Below, one piece after another: positions 15,321 through 24,210 of a stretch of 39,184 nt of DNA. How positions within the stretch are numbered: position 1 is the first letter of the stretch; each line of letters opens with the position of its first letter. The DNA is taken from the IMG/VR virus record IMGVR_UViG_3300033551_000018, positions 1-39,184 of that record. The stretch is one strand, 5' to 3'. The notes below the pieces were generated by a model. It made no database searches. It was given only the letters and a program-made list of their open reading frames with translations, and was not told where the DNA came from. A program made the position numbers and the translations under genes. The stretch comes from a virus.

Positions 15321-16924
15321 TATTGCAGCCCCTCATAAGGGTCGGGCGCGCCCGGTACGGTTGGCGGTGCCGTCTGATCAGGCGGCGGGAAAGGCGAGCC
15401 AGCGCCCAGCACATCGACGGGATCGACCTGGCCTCGCTTGGCCAGCTCGGCATATTGGCTGGCAAGCCGGTCATAGCGCTCGCGATAAGGACCCATCTGG
15501 CTACCGGCCGCCGCCGTCATTTCCTTGCGCTGCTCATCGGTGAGCTTGTCACCTTCAAGCACCCGATTGTAGGCGGCGATAATGCTCTGATCGACACCAC
15601 CAGCGTTTGCCGCTGTCGCATATTCGCCTTCTCGCACTGCGCTGGTCGGATCTAACATCTTCATGTAGCCGAAGATACCGGCTATATCGCCAGCTCCGGT
15701 TTTTAGAGAAAAGCCGGACTTTATCTTGCCATATGCGGTTACGATCTCCTGCTCGTTTTTGGTTAGTCCCGCAAACTCCTTGCGTAGCTCGCCAGCACGC
15801 TTGAAGACATCGGAAGCACCACTTTGATCACTGCCAGTTTGTGCCGTTTCCTTGGCTATAGCCGCATCCCAAATGCGCCGGTCTGGGTGATCGGGTGGTA
15901 AAGCGTCCCGTGCTGCCATCATCTGCGCCAGCTTGGGCGGTGCCGCTTGCGAGGCTGCGCCAGCCGGCCGTCTGGCCTTGATCCGCTCGATCTCCTCCAT
16001 GGCCTTCTGGTGCTGGCCGCTGGCCCGCAGGTGCTCGATGTAGGCGATGTCCCGCGCGGTCGGCTCGCCCTTCTTGGCCAACTGTTCCAGCGCTAGGGCG
16101 CGCTGCTCAGGCGTTCCGTTCAGGGCTGCGGCCTCGAAAGTAGTCGGGTCTTTCTTTGCTGTCGGCGCCCGCGCCAGCACCTCGCCATTAGGCCCGACCA
16201 GCATGCCGCCCGCACCGAGCACATGCGGCTGCGGCGCCACCTTCTGCTCGAGCGCCTGGCGCTTCAGCTCCATCAACTGCATCTTCTCGGCGCGCTCCTG
16301 CTCGCTCTCGCGCGCCTGCCACATCCCCTTGTTGGCCATCTCCAGTCCGGTGCCGACCCGTCCCGTGCGGCTCAACCCGGCACCGAAGTTGCCCAGCATT
16401 TGGGCCAGCACCATGCCGCGGGACATGCCCTGGTCGGCCGGGAATGCCTCGCCGCCCAGCCAGTCCCGCGCGCGGCCGAGGAAGTTGGGGCGGGCCGGTT
16501 CCGGTCGGCCGGACGGCAGCAGCGGCTGGGGTTGCCTGCCACCGCCCGCCTGCGGCATGGTCTGCGGTGTGGCCGGGCGGTTTCCAGGTGGTGCTGGCTG
16601 CCCGGTCGCAGCCATCGGTGGCGTGACCGGCGCTAGCCTGTCCCTGTCGAGCCGAGCCATCCCCTGCGCTTGTGCCAGCATCGCCGGATCAACCCGCGTA
16701 CGGGCATCGAGCTGTTGCGGGCTGCTCCAGTAGACATCGCTGCGCGTGTCTCCCGGCAGCGGCAGCAGGTCGATCTCGCTAATCCGATCATCGGCCGTGC
16801 GGCCCTGCGTAACCCTGGACGCAGAGCCCGTGCGAGGGGTCACGACCTCGCCAGGACGACCACCGAGAAGATTGGTGCCGCTCGTCGCGCGAGAACTGAA
16901 GTAGTCGAACAGGAAGTCGCGCAT
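15320..16924 (-). CDS. Podovirus internal/structural protein with conserved helical domain
   Basis: This encodes 534 residues. The N-terminal third is Pro/Arg/Gly-rich and disordered in character. The middle is charged and helical (EQERAEKMQLMELKRQALEQ). The C-terminal region at about 375-485 contains IAGIFGYMKMLDPTSAVREG and EYATAANAGGVDQSI, a recurrent pattern in internal virion or ejection proteins of podoviruses (FMKMLDPxSVVREGE). It probably works with the protein encoded at 13272-15320. It is coupled to both neighbours (TGATG and TAATG). The exact role, scaffold of the inner core or ejection channel, is unknown. Confidence 0.75.
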   Translation of the reverse strand: MRDFLFDYFSSRATSGTNLLGGRPGEVVTPRTGSASRVTQGRTADDRISEIDLLPLPGDTRSDVYWSSPQQLDARTRVDPAMLAQAQGMARLDRDRLAPVTPPMAATGQPAPPGNRPATPQTMPQAGGGRQPQPLLPSGRPEPARPNFLGRARDWLGGEAFPADQGMSRGMVLAQMLGNFGAGLSRTGRVGTGLEMANKGMWQARESEQERAEKMQLMELKRQALEQKVAPQPHVLGAGGMLVGPNGEVLARAPTAKKDPTTFEAAALNGTPEQRALALEQLAKKGEPTARDIAYIEHLRASGQHQKAMEEIERIKARRPAGAASQAAPPKLAQMMAARDALPPDHPDRRIWDAAIAKETAQTGSDQSGASDVFKRAGELRKEFAGLTKNEQEIVTAYGKIKSGFSLKTGAGDIAGIFGYMKMLDPTSAVREGEYATAANAGGVDQSIIAAYNRVLEGDKLTDEQRKEMTAAAGSQMGPYRERYDRLASQYAELAKRGQVDPVDVLGAGSPFPPPDQTAPPTVPGAPDPYEGLQ

Positions 16925-17220
16925 CAGTACAGGTCCCCCATCGGTGGCCCGGCCCCGCCAGCCATGACACCCGGGCTCGCCATCCGCCCCATGTCACCGG
17001 CCTGCATGCCCTGGAGCGCGATGCGCTTCTTGAGTGCCTCCCACATCTCCTGTTCACGCTTCTGCTGCATCATCGGCAACATCTGCTGCATGCCGCGGGC
17101 GATCCCGCCGGAGATGCCACCGCCCTGCTTGCCCTGACCCATCTGGCCGAGGCCCATCATCAGGCCCTGCTGCCAGCCCATGCCTCCACCGCCGCCGCCA
17201 CCGAGCAGGTCGACCGGCAT
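16924..17220 (-). CDS. Small Gly/Met-rich virion protein
   Basis: This encodes 98 residues from the ATG at 17220, with GAGGTGG upstream. The N-terminus is a Gly run (DLLGGGGGGGMG), followed by Met/Gln-rich sequence (MQQMLPMMQQKREQEMWEAL). Methionine makes up a strikingly large part of the protein. Such composition is seen in small internal or assembly proteins of podoviruses encoded next to ejection proteins. There is no classical membrane helix. No function can be assigned. Confidence 0.65.
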   Translation of the reverse strand: MPVDLLGGGGGGGMGWQQGLMMGLGQMGQGKQGGGISGGIARGMQQMLPMMQQKREQEMWEALKKRIALQGMQAGDMGRMASPGVMAGGAGPPMGDLY

Positions 17221-18620
17221 CACACCACCTCACGGATCAGGCTGGCAGGGATCATCAGGTAGCCGCCGGGGCCAACGATGGCCACCTCGGGTACATCCTG
17301 CGCCATCGGCCCCTCGTACAGCGGGCCGCCCCAGACGTAGCGCCAGCGGTAGAGGCCGTGCCCGACCTCCTCGACGTCCGTCTTCAGCCGGCGGTCGGAG
17401 CCCATCATCGCCCCCATCGCCGCCATGGACGCGATCTGCGAGATGTTGCCCATCATCTGCGACCCTTGATCAGGGGCCTGCTCGATGGTGCCCTGGTTGC
17501 TGAACAGGTTTTTCACCCCGCCCAGGTTGTTGAGGTACTGCTGTAGCCCCGTCCACCCGGCGTTGTTCTGGTTCTGAAGGTTGTTGCGGGTGTACTCGCC
17601 CGCGCTCATCAACTGCTGGCCGGGTAAAAACCCGGACGTGCCCAGCCCAGGCATCAGTTGCGCCGCCGCCAGCTGCTGCCCGATGTCGCTGCGGTAGCCT
17701 TGGCCGAGCTGCTGCGCCGCGTCCATTCGTTGCTGCTGCTGGAACTGGTCGCCCCCCTGCGCCTGCTGCGCCGCCGCCATCTGCGCCTGGAGCCGCTGGT
17801 AGGCGGCATTGTTCAAAGCGCCGCCAGCGTTGACCATGGCCCCCGTCTCGGTCGCCAGCGCTCCCGGCAGGGCATGCCGGGCCGCTTCCTGATAGCCACG
17901 CTCCTTGCCATAGTCGGCATAGCGCACGTTGGCTTCGTTGCTCGCCAGCTCGCGCGCCAGCCCCTCGTTCTCGCGGCCGCGCAATAGCGCCTCCATGCTG
18001 CCACCCATGCCGCCGGCTCGGGACATCCCGCCCTCGAGCCCGGCGATGGTGTTGCCATAGGCGTCCTTCGTGCCCCGGTTCATGGTGCTGATCACATCGT
18101 TGAGGTACGGGTTGGCCCCCAGGAACTTGCCGCCCGCGGTGTCCTGCAACCACTCCATGCCGCGCGAGCCATCGTCCGCCAGATCGGCCGCCTGGCGCAG
18201 CGTGTCCCAGCCCTCTTTCGGCGTACCACCCTGGCCATAGACGCCCTCGAAGAAGTTCTGGCTCGAGCTGTCGCCCTGCGGCTGGAGCATGGAGCGGAAG
18301 TAGTCGTCGCCTGGCGCATCGCCCGCTCGATTGCCTGCCCCGATGTTGGCAACGTTGCCCATGACATTGTTGAGCTGGCCTCCATACTGCCCGGCCCAAT
18401 CCTCGATCCCCTCGATCCCCTGCCACTCCCGTTGATTCATCTTCGGGACAGAGTACCCCTGCTGGTAAAGCCGGGTGGCGTCAGAAATGGCTCGGAAGGC
18501 GGGATCCCTGAGTTCTGGATAAATCATCGCATTCTTGATTGTATTCTCAGAAGCCCCAGGGTTCTCCCCGCCCTTGCCCTTGGAGGCTACGCTACCGACT
18601 GACTTTGCCACGCCGCCCAT
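17220..18620 (-). CDS. Virion protein ending in a short S74-like intramolecular chaperone segment
   Basis: This encodes 466 residues. Most of the protein is Gln/Ala/Gly/Asn-rich and helical (residues about 270-390), as in internal virion proteins. The last 59 residues (408-466) begin SDRRLKTDVEEVGHG and continue to EGPMAQDVPE, the signature of the Peptidase_S74 intramolecular chaperone. S408 and K413 have the spacing of the catalytic Ser-Lys dyad in that family, so self-cleavage is possible. The segment is shorter than the usual 100-150 residues, so it may be vestigial. It sits amid the ejection-protein genes rather than at the end of a fibre, which is a known phage variant. Confidence 0.75.
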   Translation of the reverse strand: MGGVAKSVGSVASKGKGGENPGASENTIKNAMIYPELRDPAFRAISDATRLYQQGYSVPKMNQREWQGIEGIEDWAGQYGGQLNNVMGNVANIGAGNRAGDAPGDDYFRSMLQPQGDSSSQNFFEGVYGQGGTPKEGWDTLRQAADLADDGSRGMEWLQDTAGGKFLGANPYLNDVISTMNRGTKDAYGNTIAGLEGGMSRAGGMGGSMEALLRGRENEGLARELASNEANVRYADYGKERGYQEAARHALPGALATETGAMVNAGGALNNAAYQRLQAQMAAAQQAQGGDQFQQQQRMDAAQQLGQGYRSDIGQQLAAAQLMPGLGTSGFLPGQQLMSAGEYTRNNLQNQNNAGWTGLQQYLNNLGGVKNLFSNQGTIEQAPDQGSQMMGNISQIASMAAMGAMMGSDRRLKTDVEEVGHGLYRWRYVWGGPLYEGPMAQDVPEVAIVGPGGYLMIPASLIREVV

Positions 18621-18961
18621 TACAGGCTCCTCTCAAACACGGTCGATATCTCGTGATAGCCCTCTAACACCCGACCCCAGCCACGCCTGCCGCCGACCCT
18701 GACCCGGTTGCACCCCTCGGCCTTGGCCCACGCCACGATCTTCTCGTGCAGCTCCAGAAGCTCGCGGATGTCGCCCTCGGCCAGCCAGATCAGGCAGTAG
18801 CGCCCGGCCGGGTCCTCGAGCACCTCGGTGACGACCACGCTACCGTCATCGGCCTTCCAGCGCTGCACCAGCCCCTCGGCCAGCATGGCGCGAATGTGGC
18901 GGATGGTGACGCCGCCCATGCCGGGGCGGGCGAGCACGCGGGCAAGGCTGGCGCCGTGCAT
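18620..18961 (-). CDS. GNAT-fold-like internal virion protein
   Basis: This encodes 113 residues. The pattern SVVVTEVLEDPAGRYCLIWLAEGD, then LHEKIVAWAKAEGCNRVRV and GRRGWGRVLEGYHE, resembles the truncated GNAT-acetyltransferase-like proteins found before internal virion genes in podoviruses (T7 gp13-like position). The acetyl-CoA binding loop is not convincing, so it may be a structural relative, not an active enzyme. It is coupled to both neighbours by TGATG/TAATG overlaps. Confidence 0.65.
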   Translation of the reverse strand: MHGASLARVLARPGMGGVTIRHIRAMLAEGLVQRWKADDGSVVVTEVLEDPAGRYCLIWLAEGDIRELLELHEKIVAWAKAEGCNRVRVGGRRGWGRVLEGYHEISTVFERSL

Positions 18962-19554
18962 CAGCGGTGCCCCCGATTGAACAGGGGCAGGTCTTCGCCG
19001 CCCATGTGCCTCACATAGTCTCTCAACGGCATCGGCGGAGCAGGGTCGAGCAGGTTAAGGTTCCGGTACATGAGCCGGCCATTCTTCAGCTCGCCTATGA
19101 TGTCGTTCTGGTTGAACGCCTGGTTGGTTGACTGCCTCGGCAGCTTAAGATGTTCCCGCACCTCATCATGGATGGCATCGCTGGAAGGCCACGCATATTT
19201 AGCCTTGCCTTCCTTGCCCAGGATGACCCGCACGGTGGGAGATGATGTGTAGAAGTCCCCCTTGGCGAGGTCCAACAACTCGCGAGAGGTCGGCTCCTCC
19301 AGTATCTCGGTCACGGCGCCGGGGCGGCCGTATGCCTTGGGCATGACATGCGAGGCGATGCTGCCCGTGAAGTTGAAGTTGCTGGCCACATCAGCCGCTC
19401 GAGCCGTCACGTCAGGGTCGTTCAGCAGGTCCCGGACGCCTCCCCGCTTGATCGCTGCCCGCTGCGCCTGGTCGAGCCCCTTCATCCGACTGGCCACGGA
19501 TGGCCCGCCGAGCAGGTCCTGCGTGCGCTTGCCCCAGGTGCCGAGGAAGTCCAT
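18961..19554 (-). CDS. Unknown late protein, probably structural
   Basis: This encodes 197 residues with mixed alpha/beta character and no membrane segment or catalytic motif. Features seen are a basic N-terminus (WGKRTQDLLGG) and a central region of charged helices (IHDEVREHLKLPRQ). It lies between the GNAT-like gene and a small virion protein in a fully coupled late operon, so a structural or assembly role is likely by position. I do not recognise the family. Confidence 0.65.
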   Translation of the reverse strand: MDFLGTWGKRTQDLLGGPSVASRMKGLDQAQRAAIKRGGVRDLLNDPDVTARAADVASNFNFTGSIASHVMPKAYGRPGAVTEILEEPTSRELLDLAKGDFYTSSPTVRVILGKEGKAKYAWPSSDAIHDEVREHLKLPRQSTNQAFNQNDIIGELKNGRLMYRNLNLLDPAPPMPLRDYVRHMGGEDLPLFNRGHR

Positions 19555-19844
19555 CAGCCCACGATCCCGATCCTCAGCAGCCGCGCCGGGCCGGGCGCCA
19601 CGCTCAGCATCAGCACCCCGGTGGCCATGGTGTGGCCCGTGATCCCGGCATCGGGCTCGGCCAGCAGCATGGAATAGGGGTGAATTCGGTCGTCCACGAC
19701 CTCGGCGAAGTCCGCGCCCGCCGCCACCTCCACGTCGTAGACCCAGTTCACCGCCCCGCGGCCGGCGGCGTTGTTCACCACCAGCGCCACCTCGGTCGGT
19801 GGGCTCGAGCCGTTGGGGCGCAGCATCGGGTAGTCAGGTCTCAT
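19554..19844 (-). CDS. Small beta-rich late protein (possible decoration or tail accessory)
   Basis: This encodes 96 residues. It has an alternating hydrophobic pattern (TEVALVVNNAAG, VNWVYDVEVAAGAD, VLMLSVAPGPARLLRIGI) suggesting a single beta-sandwich domain. It overlaps the tail-tube-like gene upstream by ATGA and the next gene by TGATG. Position directly after that gene suggests a virion accessory such as a decoration or tail-completion protein, but nothing in the sequence proves it. Confidence 0.6.
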   Translation of the reverse strand: MRPDYPMLRPNGSSPPTEVALVVNNAAGRGAVNWVYDVEVAAGADFAEVVDDRIHPYSMLLAEPDAGITGHTMATGVLMLSVAPGPARLLRIGIVG

Positions 19845-21325
19845 CGGCGCCCCGCCCTGGCCACGGCATAGTCCGCCACCTCGATCCCCTGCGCCTTCGA
19901 CCAGGGGGAACGAACATGCAACCTGAGCCGGTGGTATCTCCCTACTGCATGGGTAGAGAATGAGCCGTCGCGCTCGGGCTGCAGCGGCCCCTTGGTGTGC
20001 AGGCTCTCGCTGCGCTGGTCATCACGCGTCTGGGTATAAAGCCAGGTATCGTCGCTAACCCCATGCACCAGCGGACGTACCCGGCTCAGCAGCGCCCGGC
20101 CGCCTGGGTTGATGTTAGCTTCCGTGGTGGTGAGCTGCGCCGCCAAGCCCGGCTTGGGCTGAAGAACGAAGAGGCTTCCGTTTGTCACCGCCGCCGCGAA
20201 GGGGCGCTCCCCCCCGGCGCTGTCGGTGAGCAGGTCGCTGTCATCGGTGGAGGGGCCGTAGATCTGCGCCAGCCCCGGGTCGTCGGTGAACAAGGACGGG
20301 ACGGCGAGCCTGCCCAGGCAGTCCACCTCCATCTCGATCCGTGACCAGCGGTCCAGCGTCCAGTTATAGGCCAGGGCTTCATCCGGCCTGCCCGTCGTGT
20401 TGTTACGAGACACGAAGGCCCACACAAAGCAGTCCTCGCGCAGCAAAGCGGTCGCCGTCATCAGATGCCCGCGGTCGAAGTCGATCCGGCTCCTCGTAAA
20501 GGAATCGACCTTACCCACCCCGATTCCCTGACTCGGACCTCCACTCGACATGCGCCAGCCCCGGCGCGACCACCAGGCGGTCTTGGTGCCGGCCTGGACG
20601 ACCGACCGGGACAACTCACAGCCGATGTCCGTCTCGAGGTTGCGGAACTGGAAAACGGCCGGCGGGCCAGAATAATCGCAGCGGTCGAGTCCTTCCTCAC
20701 CGAGGATCAGGCCGAACTCACCGCCGGTTAGTCCCCTGATGCGACCAATGCCGGGGCGATCGACAAAGCCGGCCTGCGTCGCAAGGTCGGGGCTGAAGCG
20801 CTCCGGCCGCCCGCGCCCGCTCCACCACACCCGGGCATGGTGCCGCTCGTTGGCGCCGCTGGCGGTGGTGCTGGCCAGCACCAGGAAGTCGCCCACCACC
20901 GCGATGTAGTTGGCGCTCAGCCCGAACGGCGCGTCCGCGATGTCCCGGAAGGCGCCGGCTCCCAGCGGCAGGATGCCCACCGGGTCGCGGCCGTTGACCG
21001 CGAACACCGCATCCCCGTACTGGGTGGCCGACCAGGCTTCCAGCGGCGGTTCGTAGTCGTCCGGGGTTCGGCTCACGTCCAGCCAGCCGGTGGCCTGCGC
21101 CCGAAACGCCCCGACGACCGTGAACGCCAGCGGCACCGTCACCCCGTCGCCCGACGTCACCACCAGGACGCAGGAGGTGAGGCCCCGCAACCCGCCAGGA
21201 CCGCGGAACACCGGCACCGGGGCGGGCACGTAGCCGTCCGCCGCCGGCAGGACGTTGAGACACTGTTCCATACCCTGGCTGAGCGGGGCGAGGTCCGGGC
21301 GCCACTCGTCGAAGGGCAGGATCAT
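19841..21325 (-). CDS. Tail tubular protein B-like / nozzle protein
   Basis: This encodes 494 residues. The ATG at 21325 overlaps the upstream stop (ATGA); a longer in-frame extension to 21454 has out-of-frame composition and is rejected. The N-terminus MILPFDEWRPDLAPLSQG followed by NVLPAADGYVPAPV is characteristic of podovirus tail-nozzle proteins (PDLP...NV.P..gY.P). The rest is beta-rich with many tryptophans, fitting a beta-propeller-like nozzle (P22 gp10/T7 gp12 role). It would form the distal tail tube through which DNA leaves and to which fibres attach. Confidence 0.75.
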   Translation of the reverse strand: MILPFDEWRPDLAPLSQGMEQCLNVLPAADGYVPAPVPVFRGPGGLRGLTSCVLVVTSGDGVTVPLAFTVVGAFRAQATGWLDVSRTPDDYEPPLEAWSATQYGDAVFAVNGRDPVGILPLGAGAFRDIADAPFGLSANYIAVVGDFLVLASTTASGANERHHARVWWSGRGRPERFSPDLATQAGFVDRPGIGRIRGLTGGEFGLILGEEGLDRCDYSGPPAVFQFRNLETDIGCELSRSVVQAGTKTAWWSRRGWRMSSGGPSQGIGVGKVDSFTRSRIDFDRGHLMTATALLREDCFVWAFVSRNNTTGRPDEALAYNWTLDRWSRIEMEVDCLGRLAVPSLFTDDPGLAQIYGPSTDDSDLLTDSAGGERPFAAAVTNGSLFVLQPKPGLAAQLTTTEANINPGGRALLSRVRPLVHGVSDDTWLYTQTRDDQRSESLHTKGPLQPERDGSFSTHAVGRYHRLRLHVRSPWSKAQGIEVADYAVARAGRR

Positions 21326-24210
21326 GGCCGGTAGACCTGGGCAAACTGCGTCCGCCAGCCGCGCGGCCCGACCTTGCTCGTGGTCATCATCACCGGGATG
21401 CGGTCGATGTCGGCATCCGGGAGCTGGGCGGTAAAGCTGTTGCCGCTGCCCCAATCGGACGAGCTGGTGGTGACGCCGCTGTTGCGGCCCTGGCCGGTGT
21501 TGGTGGCGATGCAGTCGGCCGGCTCAATGGTCGGGCTGCCGGTGCTTGGTCTCACTGGTCTGACGGTAAATCCGCGATTGCCGCCCGCCCGGATACCATA
21601 GGCGCTCACCAGGCGGTTGTTGCCCTTCTCTTCACCTTCCGTCTCGGGAAATGTCTTGCCGTTACTTACACCGACATAGAGGCGGATCAGCCCGTTACCA
21701 AGCGGGGTGTCCAGGCTCGGGCTGCCGCTCTTGATGCACCAGTTGTTGCGGTATTCGTGATAAGCACCCCGCACCGTAAGGTCAGGGCCGTTGTTGATCC
21801 ACAGATTTCCCAGAAACAAGTTGCCCTTGGCAGGCCCCTGCACGCCAGGTGCCGAGGCTATCCGGCCATGCCTGACCTTGATCTGGCAAGGGTCGTAGAT
21901 GGTGTTATGCTGGAATATCCAGCCGTTGGTCTTGAGTTCTAGCATATCGGAGCAGTCGAACCTGCTGCTGGTATCCAGCCCATACTGGTAAATACATTGA
22001 CCGTCATGGAGACTATCGTACGGATCACGCCCTGGCTGCAGGAGCTTGCCGACACCCGTGCAACTATCGGTGAAGATATGAGTGAACAGAACCCGATAGG
22101 GCCAATTATCCGCTATCTGATCAAAGAAGGCCATTGAGTTGCGGTCATAGTGGACAAACCCGATCATACAGTTCTGCACTACACGATCTTGGACATCGAT
22201 CCAGGTATCACCGGAATAGGAACCCTCGTCCTCATTGCAAGCGCGGCTGTTGACCATATCGGTGACATGGAAGCGCTCGAACTGGCAGAGCTCGGCCACC
22301 TGCAGCTTCAACGTCTGCCCGGCCTGCCGGATGCCGTTCATCACTAGCCGCCGCGCACCGTCGATGATGATCGCCCCGCCGGTCAGCCGGCAGAAGCTGG
22401 CCTCGTCGTCGCTGTCGGTGTCGGTGGCGATATAATAGGCGTCCTCGCCCGACGCGCGGCGGTCGATCTGCAAGTCGCCGCCGAGGCTGATACTCCCGCC
22501 TGCCGGCAGCAGGATCTGGTCCCCGCTCTGGGCGTTGGCGATACGGGTCCGCAGCTCTGCCCCGGTGCTGACCCGGTAGATGCCCGGCCCGGTGCCGGTC
22601 GCCCGCTGCCACACCCGCCAGGGGCCATAAGGGTAGGTGCCCGCAGGCGTCTCCGGCCCCAGGCCCAGGTCGCGCATGAGAGGATCGCGCAGGATGGCGC
22701 CGCGCCCGCGCCCGAACCGCCAGCCGATCCGTCCCCGTAGGGACAGGGCCGGATCGCTCCACTGGATGGCCTCGCCGCCCGGCGTCTTGGACAGGGTGAC
22801 GTGCTCGCCATCCCGGCGCAGCACCATGCGGTACTTCGTTCCCGTCCCCTCCATCCAGAAGTTAGGCCCCGGCGTGGCCACCGGGCGGTTGCTCTCCCCG
22901 GTATCGAACTCGACCAGCCGGGCCTCGTTGGAATTGTCCGGGTTGGTGCTCTCGGTGTCGTAGCTGATCCGCCAGCTCTGGGAGTGGTCGCCATAGTCCA
23001 GATCGCCGGCATTGCCCCACTGGGCTTCCGTCCAGGTGGTGACGTCGGCCGGCTTGTCGGTGCCGATCAGCGCCCCCCAGACCTGAGCGAAGCGCCCGCC
23101 GGCATCGGCCGCCGGGCTGTCCTCGTTCTTCTCGTATTCCCACGTCAGCTCATAGTTCTGCGGCGGCAGCTCCTCGAACCAGATCGCCACGTTGAGGTCG
23201 TCGGCGTTGGCGGCACCGGCGATCGCCACCGCGCCAGCGCTGAACGTCACCCGGCTGGCCTGCCCCGGCGCCGGCTGCACCGCCATGTTGGCCGGGATGA
23301 ACTGCCAGGGGTCCTGGCTGACCGTGCCGGCGGGAATGGTGAGCGGCCTGGTCTCGCCGCTGGGGTCGATCTTGCAGTCGTCAGGATTGCGCAGCACGAG
23401 CTGGCCGGTCTGCGCCACGGGCGGGCGGGCGGTAGCGGTAAAGCGGAGCAGCGGCTGCCGCAGCGCTTCGTTAGCGGCAAAAGCAGCGAGCCCGGCGGGC
23501 AAGACGCCGCCCGCGAAGCTGCCACCAGTGATCGGGCTGGCGCCGGTGCCCTCGAGCGCCCACGGCACCGAGCAGGGTATGGCCAGGTCGCCGCTGCGAC
23601 GGACGTTGAAGCGATAGCGGGTGTCGATGTCGTAAGCCTCGACCAGGGCAGCCACATCCATCGTCCGCGGCGCCGCCGGGTAGGCTGTCACCCCCGCCCA
23701 ATCGGGGATCATTATGGTCTCGGCGTAAGTCGTGCCGGCCGGTGGATGCTTCAGCCCCAGCGCGTGGCAGAGCTCGTGCATGGCGAGCTGCCCGCCGCGC
23801 GCACCTAGCTCCCAAACATCGGTAGACGCGCTGTTGGGCCGGAAGAACACCGAGCCGTTGGGCGGGTAGAAGGCAGTGCCCTGGGCAACGCCGCCCGTCA
23901 TCACGTTGCTCATGGCAAGCTGTATCTGGGCGGACGCCCCAGCCACCTCGGTCAGGATCAAGCCGGTCTCTGAAGCGATGGTGGCGATGGCCTGCCGGAC
24001 CCCGGCCCGCACGTTATCGGGGCAGGGCGACCAATCGGAGCTCAGCGGCTCGGGGTACAGCGGGCTGGTGCTACTATCCACCCACACATAGCCGGTCTCA
24101 GGAAAGCCAAAGGTCACGGCCGTGCTCGGCCACTGGCGCCCCTCGATCAGGTCTGTGGACGTGATCGCCAGAAGGCTGGGGCCAACTGGATCTTCAACGC
24201 CGCAGGTCAT
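21322..24210 (-). CDS. Multidomain tail protein: metzincin metalloprotease, Calx-beta-like module, beta-helix
   Basis: This encodes 962 residues from the ATG at 24210, which overlaps the GH18 stop (ATGA). Residues about 1-200 contain the metzincin zinc motif MHELCHALGLKHP (H145, E146, H149, H155), then TIMIPDW near 165-171 as a possible Met-turn and RTMDVAALVEAY like the serralysin DIAALQ segment. Residues about 200-310 are a Calx-beta-like module also present in the neighbouring GH18 protein. Residues about 310-550 look like a jelly-roll carbohydrate-binding region, and about 560-960 a right-handed beta-helix (polysaccharide-lyase-like). It probably acts outside the cell at adsorption, cutting surface protein and binding or cutting polysaccharide. 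DNA for the beta-helix (about 21,600-22,250) is less GC-rich. Confidence 0.85.
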   Translation of the reverse strand: MTCGVEDPVGPSLLAITSTDLIEGRQWPSTAVTFGFPETGYVWVDSSTSPLYPEPLSSDWSPCPDNVRAGVRQAIATIASETGLILTEVAGASAQIQLAMSNVMTGGVAQGTAFYPPNGSVFFRPNSASTDVWELGARGGQLAMHELCHALGLKHPPAGTTYAETIMIPDWAGVTAYPAAPRTMDVAALVEAYDIDTRYRFNVRRSGDLAIPCSVPWALEGTGASPITGGSFAGGVLPAGLAAFAANEALRQPLLRFTATARPPVAQTGQLVLRNPDDCKIDPSGETRPLTIPAGTVSQDPWQFIPANMAVQPAPGQASRVTFSAGAVAIAGAANADDLNVAIWFEELPPQNYELTWEYEKNEDSPAADAGGRFAQVWGALIGTDKPADVTTWTEAQWGNAGDLDYGDHSQSWRISYDTESTNPDNSNEARLVEFDTGESNRPVATPGPNFWMEGTGTKYRMVLRRDGEHVTLSKTPGGEAIQWSDPALSLRGRIGWRFGRGRGAILRDPLMRDLGLGPETPAGTYPYGPWRVWQRATGTGPGIYRVSTGAELRTRIANAQSGDQILLPAGGSISLGGDLQIDRRASGEDAYYIATDTDSDDEASFCRLTGGAIIIDGARRLVMNGIRQAGQTLKLQVAELCQFERFHVTDMVNSRACNEDEGSYSGDTWIDVQDRVVQNCMIGFVHYDRNSMAFFDQIADNWPYRVLFTHIFTDSCTGVGKLLQPGRDPYDSLHDGQCIYQYGLDTSSRFDCSDMLELKTNGWIFQHNTIYDPCQIKVRHGRIASAPGVQGPAKGNLFLGNLWINNGPDLTVRGAYHEYRNNWCIKSGSPSLDTPLGNGLIRLYVGVSNGKTFPETEGEEKGNNRLVSAYGIRAGGNRGFTVRPVRPSTGSPTIEPADCIATNTGQGRNSGVTTSSSDWGSGNSFTAQLPDADIDRIPVMMTTSKVGPRGWRTQFAQVYRP
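23496..23517. repeat. Copy 1 of a 22-bp exact repeat shared by two tail genes
   Basis: The same 22 bp occur at 25478-25499 in the same orientation. Both copies encode the conserved FAGGVLP stretch of the Calx-beta-like module, in the protease-bearing gene and in the GH18 gene. The surrounding protein sequence is clearly homologous while the DNA has diverged, so this marks an old intragenic duplication or a recombination site. Confidence 0.8.
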
